A stretch of DNA of 48,076 nt from Laspinema palackyanum D2a (GCA_025370845.1 JAMXFF010000037.1:24761-72836); one strand, 5' to 3'; shown: positions 1 to 9,651, numbered from the stretch's first letter. Made by a program: numbers and translations. Notes: a model not told the origin generated them from the letters alone.

Positions 1-220
1 CATCACCTTCAGTGACTTCACTTTCAGCAATTGTTGCATCACCTTCAGTGACTTCACTTTCAGCAATTGTTGCATCACCTTCAGTGACTTCACTTTCAGC
101 AATTGTTGCATCATCTTCGACAACTGCTTCACTTTCAGCAATTGTTGCATCACCTTCAGTGACTTCACTTTCAGCAAGTGTTGCATCATCTTCCGTGACT
201 TCACCTTCCGTGACGGGTGG
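1..220 (-). repeat. 36-bp tandem repeat encoding acidic 12-mer EVTEGDATIAES
   Basis: Three perfect 36-bp copies lie at 1-36, 37-72 and 73-108, followed by a 39-bp variant and two diverged copies. The unit length is a multiple of three, so copy-number change would keep the acidic reading frame of the overlapping RTX gene open. The array continues beyond the left edge. Confidence 0.9.
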
Positions 221-3200
221 CATCAATTCTTCACCGTTCATCAAGGCTTCAAACACTTCTAGGTCAGCAATCAGGAGGTCATTTCCGTTGGCACCAAAGA
301 TGGAGTCGTTGCCTGTACCACCAATCAGGGTGTCCTGTTGGTTGTTCCCTTCGATGAAGTTATCGCCAGCGATACCGAAGATCATGTCTTTGCGGTTACC
401 ACCGATGAGGGAATCGTTGCCTTCACCCCCGATGAGAACGTCGATGCGTTTTGCTGCGGTCAGACTTACACCGTCATCGCTGTCGGCAATCAGGACATTC
501 TTGCCGTTGGGGTTGATACTATCGATCGCCGGGATTTCGATTTCGAGATCCTCACAACTGGGGAGAGACTCTAGGGCCGTATCCGGTGCGACGGTCACCA
601 GTCCTTCAAATTGACCGACTTCGATGTAGTGTTCAAAGGCACTGGCGTATTCTTTGCCTTCACCGATGAGTGCTTTGGTTTCTTCATCGAGTAGGGAGAG
701 ATAGAATTCAACGTTGAATTCAGAAGTGGCTACTAAACCGATGGAGAGTCCGACTTCAGCGAAGTGAGCGAAGGCGCTGCTGTATTCACCAGAGGCGATC
801 GCCGCTGTGACACCGGGCTGAGTGAGATAGAATTCCTCTTCAAAGAATTCACAGGATACCTGTCCTTCAAAGAATCCAACCTGCACGAAGTAAGCAAAGG
901 CGCTATTGTATTCACCAGAAGCAACCAGTTCGGCAACTTCCGGATACTTCTCAGTATAGAAGGATTCTTCAAACAGCGCACTGGCAACCAAACCTTCAGA
1001 GAGTCCAACCCTCATAAAGTGGTCTAAGGGACTGCTATATTCTCCCGAGGCAACCAGTTCAGCGACTTCCGGATATTGATCCACATAGAACGCTGCGTCA
1101 AAGAAGGGATTAGGACTCAGACCCTCCGTTTTACCGGCTTGCAGGAAGTGGTCTAAGGCGCTGCTGTATTCCCCGGAGGCAATCAGTTCTGTTACTTCAG
1201 AATAGGTTGCCAGATAGAACTCAGCGTTGAACAGCTTGCTGACTTGAGTCAATTCTTCCACGTCAGGCATTTCCACACCCTCTACGCTGATGCTGGGGGT
1301 CGTGACGACGGAAATATCGGTGGCAGATAGCGCTGCATCGGACCAAACATTGACAGCGCCTTTTGCACTGAAATTAAGTACGCTTAGGAACTTGGTTGTA
1401 ACGGTTCCATCTTCAGCGGTTTGTTCAACTTCGCTCACTTGAGCAGAACTTAAAATTTGTTCAGCGGTCAAAGTGCTGCCGACGAGTTCGATTTTGTCGC
1501 CGTCTTCCGCATTGAAGTCGAAAATCGTGCTCCGGTGCTTCCCTTTGTCTGCACTCAGGTCCAGGATAAAGGTATCGCTGCCTTCGCCACCGACGAGACT
1601 ATCGGATTTGCCACCGCTGGTATAGAGGTAGTCATTCCCTTCATCACCGATGAGCAAGCTCTTTCCTTTGCCGCCTCCGATGAGGGTGTCGTTGCCTTCA
1701 CCGCCACAGAGGGTATCTTTCTTATCGCCACCGATGATTAAATCGTCCCCTGCACCCCCGATGAGTAAGTCTTTACCTTTGTTGCTGATCAGGGTGTCGT
1801 TGCCATCGCCACCTATTAGGGTGTCTTCTTTCTTGCTGCCAATGAGCAAGTCATCCCCAGCTTCGCCAAAGAGTACGGATTTACCTTTGCCACCGATTAA
1901 GGTATCGCCACCCTCGCCGCCAATCACCACATCTTTGTTCTTAGCACCTAAGAGGACGTCGTTCTCTTCGGTGCCGATGATGGCGTTGTTGGCATTAAAT
2001 TGGCTGGGTTCTAAACCCTCTTCCAAGTCGGCACATTCGGGAATGGTGATGTCAGCCGAGGGAAGCAGTCCGTCTTCTTTTCCGACTTTGAGGTAGTAGG
2101 CAAAGGCGGTGGGATATTGCTTGCCTTCGCCAATCAGGGCTTTTTCTTCTTCACTTAGCTGCTGTAAGAAGACTTCTTCCTTGAAGGTGGCGCTGGCGGT
2201 GATGCCAATTTCGATGCCGATACTAATAAAGTGGGTAAAGGCAATCTGGAATTTTTGCGCTTCGGTTGCACCGGAAGGAATTTCCGGCATCTCGAAGTCC
2301 GGGTTTTCCGCTGCATATTTCTCTAATTGTTCTATATAGAACTCGGCATCAAATTCAGGGAGAGGATTTTGGCCTTTTTCAAAGCCTTCTTGCATGAAGT
2401 ATTCAAAGACGCTGGTATATTTCCCACTGGCGATCAGTTGTTGAACTTCTGAATACTGCTGTAAGAAGTATTCGGCATCAAAGAACTGGGTAGGAACATC
2501 GCCTTGAGCTTGTCCAACTTTCAGGAAGTAATCGAAGACGCTTTCGTATTCCCCAGATTCAATGAGTTCTTTAATTTGGGGATTTTGCTCTAAGTAGAAT
2601 TTCAGATCGAATAGGGGACTGAAACTCTTCTGGCTGATTTCTGCGTCGAATTGTCCTTCGAGGAGGTAGTATTCGAGGACGCTGCGGAATTGCTTGCCTG
2701 ATCCGATGAGTTCGCGGATTTGTTCCGGCAGTTGAGCGAGGAAGAAGTCTTGGTTAAAGATGCCGGTTTTGGCGATCGCTTCGGTTTCTTCCGTCAGTGC
2801 AGGATCGTCTTCGTCAGAGGGTTGTTCGCCATCGGTGGGTTGTTGTCCCGGGATTGTCGGCGGAATAGGAGGCGTATTGAAGACGATGGAGGGACCGTTG
2901 GTGGTCTCTTCTGAGGTGGAGCCATCCTCAGTTTCTAGGTCATCGTCATCCGTCGGCATTTCTGCTTCTGGCATGGGGGGATTCGGCAGAAATCCCTTCA
3001 AGAATCCCAACTGGAAGAAGTGGGAAATAGCACTGGAGAATTGGCCGTTTTCGATGCCTTCGGCGACTTCTGGATACTGTTGTAAGTAACTCTCCATATT
3101 GAAGGATTCGCTAGGAATACGGCCTTCAAAGATGCCATGATTTAAGAAGTGGGAGAAGACGCTTTTAATTTTGCCAGTTTTCAAGGCCTCGGCAACATCT

Positions 3201-4495
3201 TCATATTGTTGCAGGTAAAATTGGCCGCTGAAAAAACTGCTGAAGGTGCGGATTTCAAAGCGTCCATTTTGGAGCCAGTGGGTGAGTCCGCTGCTAAATT
3301 CTCCGGCTTGAACGGCTTCGTTTACATCTGAATTACTGGCTAGATATTCTTGTTCGTTGTAGGCGAGGTTGGGAGGGCGATTTTCTTTGGAGCCAAACTT
3401 GAGGAAATGGTGCAGTCCGCTTTCAAAGTTGCCGTTGGCGATCGCCTCTTTGACATCTGTATTACTTTCTACATAGAAAGTGGCATCAAACCCAGCGATG
3501 ATTTTCCGTTCCTCTTTATATCCAAATGTGTAAGCGTGTTGTAACCCACTCTTGAATAAACCCTGTTCGACGGCTTCAACAACGTCCGGGTTTTCCGCTA
3601 AATATTCTTCTTCATCGCAATAAGCGGTAACGAGTTCTTTGATTTCCGGATCGACATCCGCATCGTCGTCGATTTCCATTTCTTCGGCATCATCAACCGC
3701 TTCGGCATCATCAACCGCTTCGGCATCATCAACCGCTTCGGCATCATCAACCGCTTCGCCATCATCAATGGCATCTTCACCGTCATCACCGATCACATCA
3801 TCACCTTCATCGGTGGTGACTTCTTCATCCTCGGCAACATCATCCCCTTCATCGGTGGTGGGGACTTCTTCTTCTGCGACTTCTTCGACTTCAGTTTCGG
3901 TTTCCGTAACGGGTTCTTCTGGGGTTTCCTCGGGTTCCGGCACAACTTCAGTTAAGGTGGTGGGTGCGGTCCCTTCGAGTTTGCTGCTACCTCCACGATT
4001 GTCCGTTCCCACACTGGTGAGACGTAATCCCAGACTTTGACCTAAAAACTGATCCAAAGTCAAGGTTTCGGATTCGTGGGAGAGGGTAAAACTGGTGGTA
4101 GTAATATCGTCTACGCCAATTCCGGAGGTGCCAATTTCTACGTTCCCCTCAAAGGATCTTGGGGTAACATTTGCATCCCCACTAATACTTCCACTCGATC
4201 CAAAAGCGGAATTGGTGACGTTACTGCCAGAGATTTTCAATCCAGTGAGTAAAGAATCATCAGCTAGGTTGAAAAATACACCTCTAATGTCTGCCATTGG
4301 GGTGACATCTTTCACGGTGACGTTAATGCCTGCTGCGGTTTCTTCGAGAATCAGTTTACCACTGGCAGTATCTCCGGTGAAGCTACTCACTTCAACGGTA
4401 ATCGTTTTGGGTGCGGCAGTTTCTTGGGTGTTGGTGGTCGTAACTGTGGCAGTTTCTTCGGTAGTTTCTTCTAGGACGGTCTCTTCAGGATTCAT
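1..4495 (-). CDS. giant acidic RTX protein with 43-residue repeats (3' end beyond window)
   Basis: An open frame runs from ATG at 4495 (MNPEET, preceded by GGAGA) through the left edge; 1498 codons are visible. In order: an N-terminal beta-rich domain (about residues 25-185); an acidic Asp/Glu/Thr linker; five units of a roughly 43-residue repeat of the type FDAEFYLEQYPEV...GEYSSAFxHFxxxGxxEG; a proline/acidic linker; about five more units; RTX nonapeptides (GGxGxDxLx) around 1560-2000; an Asp-Phe-Asn calcium-repeat capping region; five further repeat units around 600-1270; RTX repeats around 300-500; and an acidic 12-residue repeat (EVTEGDATIAES) reaching the edge. No N-terminal signal peptide is visible, which fits type I secretion with a C-terminal signal. 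By RTX family knowledge it would be calcium-binding and extracellular. A role in surface layer, sheath or adhesion is inference. The neighbouring gene at 5693-8437 is a paralogue, and this one carries an extra N-terminal domain and two extra repeat blocks. Confidence 0.85.
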   Translation of the reverse strand, partial: MNPEETVLEETTEETATVTTTNTQETAAPKTITVEVSSFTGDTASGKLILEETAAGINVTVKDVTPMADIRGVFFNLADDSLLTGLKISGSNVTNSAFGSSGSISGDANVTPRSFEGNVEIGTSGIGVDDITTTSFTLSHESETLTLDQFLGQSLGLRLTSVGTDNRGGSSKLEGTAPTTLTEVVPEPEETPEEPVTETETEVEEVAEEEVPTTDEGDDVAEDEEVTTDEGDDVIGDDGEDAIDDGEAVDDAEAVDDAEAVDDAEAVDDAEEMEIDDDADVDPEIKELVTAYCDEEEYLAENPDVVEAVEQGLFKSGLQHAYTFGYKEERKIIAGFDATFYVESNTDVKEAIANGNFESGLHHFLKFGSKENRPPNLAYNEQEYLASNSDVNEAVQAGEFSSGLTHWLQNGRFEIRTFSSFFSGQFYLQQYEDVAEALKTGKIKSVFSHFLNHGIFEGRIPSESFNMESYLQQYPEVAEGIENGQFSSAISHFFQLGFLKGFLPNPPMPEAEMPTDDDDLETEDGSTSEETTNGPSIVFNTPPIPPTIPGQQPTDGEQPSDEDDPALTEETEAIAKTGIFNQDFFLAQLPEQIRELIGSGKQFRSVLEYYLLEGQFDAEISQKSFSPLFDLKFYLEQNPQIKELIESGEYESVFDYFLKVGQAQGDVPTQFFDAEYFLQQYSEVQQLIASGKYTSVFEYFMQEGFEKGQNPLPEFDAEFYIEQLEKYAAENPDFEMPEIPSGATEAQKFQIAFTHFISIGIEIGITASATFKEEVFLQQLSEEEKALIGEGKQYPTAFAYYLKVGKEDGLLPSADITIPECADLEEGLEPSQFNANNAIIGTEENDVLLGAKNKDVVIGGEGGDTLIGGKGKSVLFGEAGDDLLIGSKKEDTLIGGDGNDTLISNKGKDLLIGGAGDDLIIGGDKKDTLCGGEGNDTLIGGGKGKSLLIGDEGNDYLYTSGGKSDSLVGGEGSDTFILDLSADKGKHRSTIFDFNAEDGDKIELVGSTLTAEQILSSAQVSEVEQTAEDGTVTTKFLSVLNFSAKGAVNVWSDAALSATDISVVTTPSISVEGVEMPDVEELTQVSKLFNAEFYLATYSEVTELIASGEYSSALDHFLQAGKTEGLSPNPFFDAAFYVDQYPEVAELVASGEYSSPLDHFMRVGLSEGLVASALFEESFYTEKYPEVAELVASGEYNSAFAYFVQVGFFEGQVSCEFFEEEFYLTQPGVTAAIASGEYSSAFAHFAEVGLSIGLVATSEFNVEFYLSLLDEETKALIGEGKEYASAFEHYIEVGQFEGLVTVAPDTALESLPSCEDLEIEIPAIDSINPNGKNVLIADSDDGVSLTAAKRIDVLIGGEGNDSLIGGNRKDMIFGIAGDNFIEGNNQQDTLIGGTGNDSIFGANGNDLLIADLEVFEALMNGEELMPPVTEGEVTEDDATLAESEVTEGDATIAESEAVVEDDATIAESEVTEGDATIAESEVTEGDATIAESEVTEGD
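3686..3757 (-). repeat. 18-bp tandem repeat (x4) encoding VDDAEA
   Basis: Four consecutive identical copies of an 18-bp unit (GGCATCATCAACCGCTTC on the plus strand) encode the Asp/Glu/Ala linker before the first 43-residue repeat block of the left RTX gene. The unit is in frame, so length variation would not break the gene. Confidence 0.9.
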
Positions 4496-5613
4496 AGCAA
4501 ATCTCCGTAGTTTAATGCAAACAATAGCTGTTTTAAGTGATGCCTTTTCGGGGTAAAGGTGGGTAACAATCCCCCACATTGTTTCGATTTAGGGGGGGGA
4601 CAGTTCCCTAAAATTTAAGCTTCCCGGTTTCAGGATTGGGCGGCGATCGCCTCGGTTATTCTTAGGAACTATCCCTGATTTTTGGGAGAAAACAACTTTC
4701 CATTTTCTTACAAGCTCAATCCGGTTTTTAGATGTCATCTGGGGCCGCGTCTCAAATAAGGATAATTGAGTTAACGCTCAGGAGAAAATTGCTCTTTACA
4801 ATATTTTTAATTCATTTTCCTGGGTTTAGCTTACCCTACATATCCAGGGAAACTCTCCGCAATTCCACGGAAATTATTTTCATAAATCCTCAAAAATAAA
4901 TTCAATTGAAGCCCATGAAAAATTTGGTTATAAATACTATTTATAACTGCTAAAATTTAATTAGGAAAATGATTGAATCCTAATTTTATTCAATGGGTAG
5001 TTTCGTTTAAATCTGATTAGCTACGTTTTGCTTTAAAGAGAGAAAATTCAATCTTCTATAAATAGTTAAAAGGACCCAGGGTAGCCAGAGGAGATATTAA
5101 GATGAAAAAATACCCAGTTTTGATGTCAGGAATGCTGCCATAGGGTGCAGGGGAAAGAAAGCAGGGGTCAAGGGAGTTAGCTTCATTAAAATAGGGGGAC
5201 AGACAAACCCAAGATAAAATTTTAGGATTAGGGACAGTTTGAACCAGAATCTGAAAAAAATCCCGATGGATTTCCAGATGGGGGTGAATATAGCCTTTAG
5301 ACAGAAACTCTATCTTTTCCGACGGGGACTCACCGGCATCCTGTAATGATTAGATTTAAAAGAGTCGGGTTTTGTTCCCGCTGTGGAAACGCCGATCGCG
5401 ATTCGGGGAATGGCATGGTAAACATCCGCCTATCTGAGCAATGGAACCTCTGGTCAAGGGGTCCTTGGGTATGGGGCCCTCTGGCGCAGATGTCGAATTC
5501 AGGACCTGAAAAAACCGGATACCCGATTTGAGGAGGCGATCGCCTCACCCAAAGCGCCAGGAACTTCCCCCAGGTTTAGCCAAACTCCGGGGGAGAGGAT
5601 GATGGCAAAAGAA
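4496..5613. other. spacer between the two RTX paralogues
   Basis: This AT-rich spacer lies upstream of the left RTX gene and downstream of the right one. The stretch about 5160-5390 aligns imperfectly, in the same order, with about 8910-9125 upstream of the second paralogue. Shared landmarks are GGGAGTT-GCTTCAT, GAATATAG, GAAACTCTAT and TTTAAAAGA..GTTTTGTTCCCG. This indicates that the duplicated unit included upstream sequence. The minus strand of the aligned part stays open for about 60 codons in both copies (IEF-----YI motif), but start, codon use and conservation are too weak to call a gene. The remainder holds the 5' leader of the left RTX gene; I see no tRNA or clear promoter boxes. Confidence 0.6.
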
Positions 5614-5641
5614 ATCGCACCCGCTTTAACAGGGGTGCGAT
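5614..5641 (-). terminator. rho-independent-type terminator of the second RTX gene
   Basis: A perfect 9-bp stem (ATCGCACCC / GGGTGCGAT) with a 10-nt loop lies about 50 nt after the stop of the gene at 5693. On the minus strand it is followed by a T-rich run (TTTCTTTT). Confidence 0.7.
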
Positions 5642-5692
5642 CGCTCTATAGATTAATCCCTAGATGTTGTTCATCCCCTCTGGGGACTGACC

Positions 5693-8437
5693 TTACATCA
5701 ATAGGAAGTTATCTTCCGTGAGTTCTACCTGAGATAAAACCTCTACGGAGTAGTTTGCACTAAAGGTAATCGTGGAAAGGATGTCTCCGTTTTGTAAAGT
5801 AGTGGTAGCAATACCAAACCCGTCCGAACCATTTTCAACAAACAAGTCAGAGATATTCGTAATCCCAAATGTCGCGCCGTCAATTTGGATAACGTCTCCT
5901 TCTTCGCCATTGAAGTCCAAAATCAGATCTTTCTGGGTGGCGTTCTCGTCATCCCCTGCTTCCGCCTCGCTACCGAGGGTACTGCCATCGAGGACGAAGA
6001 CATCTGCACCGGATCCACCCCGGAGAGTATCGTCACCGGATCCACCCGTGAGGGTATCGTCACCGGATCCACCATTCAGGAAGTTGTTACCGCTGCCGCC
6101 GATGAGCGTATCATTGCCGGTCCCACCGAGCAGGGTGTCGTCACCTTCTCCACCCTCTAGGTAGTTGTTGCCTGAAACTCCAAACAGGAAGTCATCGCCA
6201 CTATCTCCCATCAGGGTATCGTTACCGCGACCCCCCATCAAGGTGTCGTTGCCTTCTCCACCCGTGAGCATATTATCGGAGACATCATCGGCATCATCAA
6301 CATCATCGGTGACATCATCAGCATCATCAGCATCATCGGTGACATCATCAGCATCATCGGTGACATCATCAGCATCATCGGTGACATCATCAGCATCATC
6401 GGTGACATCATCAACATCATCGGTGACATCATCAACATCATCGGTGACATCATCAGCATCATCGTCATCGGTGACATCATCAGCATCATCGGTGACATCA
6501 TCAGCATCATCGTCATCGGTGACATCATCATCGTCATCGGTGACATCATCAGCGTCATCGGCATCACCGTCGTTGAGTTCATTGATGAAAATAAAGCCGT
6601 TAGCGCTTTTTAATTCATCAAAGACTTTGAGGTCCCCAATGATCAGGTCGTCACCTTCCCCACCGGAGATAGAGTCACTTCCTTGACCCCCAATGAGAGA
6701 ATCATTTTCGCTGCCGCCTTCAATCAGGTTATTGCCAGCAACTCCAAAGATTAGGTCGGGGAGGTCGTTTCCTGTGAGGGTATCGTTGCCATTCCCACCG
6801 ATGAGAACATCAATGACTGCAGTCGCTTCTAGGAGCACTCCCTCTTCACTATCGGAGACCAACACATTGCTGCCGGTGCGGTCAATGTCGTCTATATTGC
6901 GGATTTGGATTCCAGAATCACCGGAATCGTCATCGGCATCATCGTCATCGGCATCTAAATCACCGGAATCAGCATCTAAATCACCGGAATCAGCATCGGC
7001 ATCATCGTCATCGGCATCATCGTCATCGGCATCTAAGTCACCGGAATCGGTATCTAAATCATCGTCATCGGCATCATCGTCATCGGCATCTAAATCACCG
7101 GAATCGGTATCTAAGGCGGGGGGTACAGGGGGTGAAACGATGCCGGTAGGAGGATTGAAGACGATGGGGGAGGTGTCGGTGGTATCTTCAGGGGTTGAGG
7201 TGTCGTCTTCTAAATCATCATCATCATCATTATCGGGCATTTCTGCTTCTGGCATCGGTGGATTCGGCATGAATCCACGGAAGAATCCCACTTGGAAGAA
7301 GTGGAAAATGGCATTGGGGAATTGACCTGATTCGATTCCTTCGGAGACTTCTGGATATTGTTCTAAGTAGGTTTCCAGATTGAAGGATGGGCTGGGAATA
7401 CGTCCTTCAAAAACCCCGTTATTTAAGAAGTGAGAGAAGACGCTGCGAATCCTTCCCGTATTGAATGCTTCTGCAACATCTTCATATTGTTGCAAGTAAA
7501 ATGGGGCGTTAAAAATGTTGCTGAAAACCCGAATTTCACGGCTTCCATGTAAGAGCCAATGGGCTAGGCCGCTGCTAAATTGACCCTGTTGCACAGCATC
7601 ATTAACGTCTGAATTATTATTCAGATACTCTTCTTCGTTGTAGGCGAGGTTGGGAGAGCGATTTTCGTTGATGCCAAAGAGTAAGAAATGATGGAGTGCG
7701 CTTTTGAAATCACCCTTGGCGATCGCCTCTTTCACGTCGCGATTATTTTCTTCATAGAATCGCGCATCGAATCCCGGAATGACGTTCCGGCCTTCGAGAT
7801 ATCCAAAGAGGTAGGCGTGTTGTAATCCACTCTTAAACTCCCCTCGTTTGACGGCCTCCTCAACATCAGGGTTATCGGCCAAATATTGATCTTCATCACA
7901 ATAGGCGGTAACGAGTTCTCTGATTTGAGGATCGACGCCTGCATCGTCATCCATGTCATCGGCATCATCCAAGTCACCGGAGTCCATCTCTAAGTCATCG
8001 GCATTATCATCGCCATCCATGTCATCGGCGTTATCCTCGCCTTCGGCAGTCGTCGTGACTTCACCTTCTAAGTCATCATCATCATCCAAGTCACCGGAAT
8101 TCATCTCTAAGTCATCGGCATTATCCTCGCCTTCGGCAGTCGTGGTGACTTCACCTTCTAAGTCATCATCATCATCCAAGTCACCGGAATTGGCATCTAA
8201 GCTATCACCATTATCCTCGCCTTCGGCAGTTGGTGTGGTTTCACCGTCCAAGTCATCATCATCATCCAAGTCACCGGAATTGGCATCTAAGTCACTGGAT
8301 TCGACGTCGGTTACAGCGGTGGTGGAGAAGATGTTGTCATCCAATTCATCATCCAAATCGCCCGAATCGACATCAATAGTCGGATCGATAACGACAACTC
8401 CTGTGGTTTCTTCTGGCATTGTTTCTTCCGGATTCAT
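5693..8437 (-). CDS. acidic RTX calcium-binding protein with 43-residue repeats
   Basis: This is a 914-residue protein starting MNPEET after a clear GGAG. Layout: Asp-rich low-complexity residues 21-168 (SGDLDDDDDL and similar); five 43-residue units at 172-391 (FDARFYEENNRDV..., YLQQYEDVAEA..., YLEQYPEVSEG...); an acidic and proline linker 392-508; RTX repeats about 535-600; an Asp/Val/Thr tract 622-721 (VTDDADD repeats); RTX repeats 724-812 (GGSGDDTLTGG); and a C-terminal cap with LILDFNGEEGDVIQIDG, as in RTX proteins exported by type I systems. The five repeat units match the first five of the left neighbour closely, including the shared PNPPMPEAEMP that follows. It lacks the neighbour's N-terminal domain. 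Calcium binding and secretion follow from the RTX family; the biological role is unknown. Confidence 0.9.
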   Translation of the reverse strand: MNPEETMPEETTGVVVIDPTIDVDSGDLDDELDDNIFSTTAVTDVESSDLDANSGDLDDDDDLDGETTPTAEGEDNGDSLDANSGDLDDDDDLEGEVTTTAEGEDNADDLEMNSGDLDDDDDLEGEVTTTAEGEDNADDMDGDDNADDLEMDSGDLDDADDMDDDAGVDPQIRELVTAYCDEDQYLADNPDVEEAVKRGEFKSGLQHAYLFGYLEGRNVIPGFDARFYEENNRDVKEAIAKGDFKSALHHFLLFGINENRSPNLAYNEEEYLNNNSDVNDAVQQGQFSSGLAHWLLHGSREIRVFSNIFNAPFYLQQYEDVAEAFNTGRIRSVFSHFLNNGVFEGRIPSPSFNLETYLEQYPEVSEGIESGQFPNAIFHFFQVGFFRGFMPNPPMPEAEMPDNDDDDDLEDDTSTPEDTTDTSPIVFNPPTGIVSPPVPPALDTDSGDLDADDDDADDDDLDTDSGDLDADDDDADDDDADADSGDLDADSGDLDADDDDADDDSGDSGIQIRNIDDIDRTGSNVLVSDSEEGVLLEATAVIDVLIGGNGNDTLTGNDLPDLIFGVAGNNLIEGGSENDSLIGGQGSDSISGGEGDDLIIGDLKVFDELKSANGFIFINELNDGDADDADDVTDDDDDVTDDDDADDVTDDADDVTDDDDADDVTDDVDDVTDDVDDVTDDADDVTDDADDVTDDADDVTDDADDADDVTDDVDDADDVSDNMLTGGEGNDTLMGGRGNDTLMGDSGDDFLFGVSGNNYLEGGEGDDTLLGGTGNDTLIGGSGNNFLNGGSGDDTLTGGSGDDTLRGGSGADVFVLDGSTLGSEAEAGDDENATQKDLILDFNGEEGDVIQIDGATFGITNISDLFVENGSDGFGIATTTLQNGDILSTITFSANYSVEVLSQVELTEDNFLLM
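6272..6566 (-). repeat. tandem repeats encoding VTDDADD tract
   Basis: Nearly continuous copies of GGTGACATCATCAGCATCATC and shorter variants with 12-21-bp periods encode the Asp/Val/Thr/Ala-only tract between the two RTX blocks of the second paralogue. All periods are multiples of three. The opposite strand is also open only because of the repeat composition. Confidence 0.9.
6918..7112 (-). repeat. tandem repeats encoding SGDLDADDDDADDD
   Basis: Iterated CATCGTCATCGG and TCTAAATCACCGGAATC modules encode alternating SGDLDAD and DDDDADDDD segments between the 43-residue repeat block and the first RTX block. Confidence 0.85.
7955..8310 (-). repeat. long (about 90-bp) tandem repeats encoding acidic N-terminus
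   Basis: Several nearly identical copies encode SGDLDDDDDLEGEVTTTAEG followed by EDNADDLEMN. They share the sequences TCATCATCATCCAAGTCACC and CCTCGCCTTCGGCAGT. Two adjacent copies differ at only a few bases, suggesting recent expansion or gene conversion. Confidence 0.85.
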
Positions 8438-9651
8438 TGCAAAGCTCCTTGGTGCAACAGGGTGAAAAGTTACGGGGTAGATTAGGTTGGCTTTTCCCGG
8501 CTTCGGGAGTCCGTGGCACTCGCATTTATGAATAGAGGCACGGTTTGCAGGGTTAGACTACGAACAGGTTTTTTTTACTTCCCTTAAATTGGACGAGGGC
8601 AAGTTAATAACCTTTTAATTTATTTTTCACTTTAGAAAAAGCATTTTAATCTGTCTAAAGGCTGATTTTAATGAAATTCGCATTTCCTGAATTTTCTCAT
8701 GAAAAAACTCTCTCTGCTTAAGGTTGCTGAGAGATTTATGGAAATCAATTCCGAGGGATATTAAATAATTAATCCAATTTTTTCTATTTTTATTTCAATG
8801 GCTTATGCTTGAAGGATCATCCTAAGGACCATCTGATTTCCTCTACTTTTTTCGGAAATCTCAAGAGTCGCTAAATTCGATGAACAGTTGGCCTAGAGCT
8901 AAACGGGCCCCGGGAGTTTGCTTCATGAAAATTGGGATGCAGCAAAGCTTAAAAAATAAAGCATGAGGATCAAAGCGGTTTTTGAACACTACAAAAAAAA
9001 TACGGATTCGTGAATGGAGGATGCGAATATAGACGCTAGGGGGAAACTCTATGTTCCTGGAACAGTAACTACATTGCAGCATCTCTTAACCTGATTTAAA
9101 AGAATTAGGTTTTGTTCCCGGTGAGGGAAAGATTATCTACAAATTCCAGGAATTCGATGAAAATAGGATTGATGTACTGACTCTGTGGTGGCTTCAGTCC
9201 GATCGGTGCGTCAGTTCCCGAGAACGCCTAATCCAAAAACCGAGGACTTGGGACTGGAAGAACAAGTGCCCTAGTCCGGGGGTAACATTTGGGTTAGAAG
9301 CCGGGGTTCTTCACGAAATTTAGGCCAATTCGCCACAGATCGGGGCCAAAAACCCGGTGTCTGGTCCCTGAGATCTAAAATCCGGGCCTCCTAGGGCCTG
9401 TTAGAGGTCGGATGTAAGCGGTGAAAGACCGCCATGAGTGCAACAATAAAACAGCAGGCCGGATGGCTCCTTATTAGCAGTAAGGGGATGAAGGGTTGAA
9501 AAGTTGGGGGATGAGGAATCGGTTTGGGGATGTCATGAGGGAGGATGGGTAAGGAGGTCGGACAGGATAGGACGTGGGACCCTCGCCTTGGCTTCAGGAT
9601 GAGCTTAGAATCGGTAAGAGTGGGAAGCGTGTTAGAGGTGAGGAGTTAATC
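8438..9651. other. long spacer upstream of RTX paralogue 2 and of the HetZ-like gene
   Basis: Roughly 1.2 kb without a convincing gene. The part about 8910-9125 is the counterpart of 5160-5390. A 73-codon minus-strand frame at 8861-9082 is open here and partly mirrored in the other copy, but I could not recognise it and do not call it. The interval 9180-9600 is GC-richer, contains GGGG runs and short palindromic bits, and is the likely leader of the plus-strand gene at 9652. No tRNA cloverleaf was seen. Confidence 0.5.

Noticed and set aside
3639-4040. Ser/Thr-rich plus-strand frames opposite the RTX genes (also 12-614, 6165-6686, 7953-8465)
   Set aside because: They are low-complexity complements of Asp-rich repeat DNA on the minus strand, with no ribosome-binding site or recognisable fold.
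6238-6582. Met/Ser-rich minus-strand frame (MMSPMTMM...)
   Set aside because: It is a frame-shifted reading of the VTDDADD repeat within the RTX gene.
8861-9082. 73-codon minus-strand frame upstream of RTX paralogue 2
   Set aside because: Partly mirrored in the duplicated region upstream of paralogue 1, but start, composition and conservation are too weak to call a gene; mentioned under the duplication finding.
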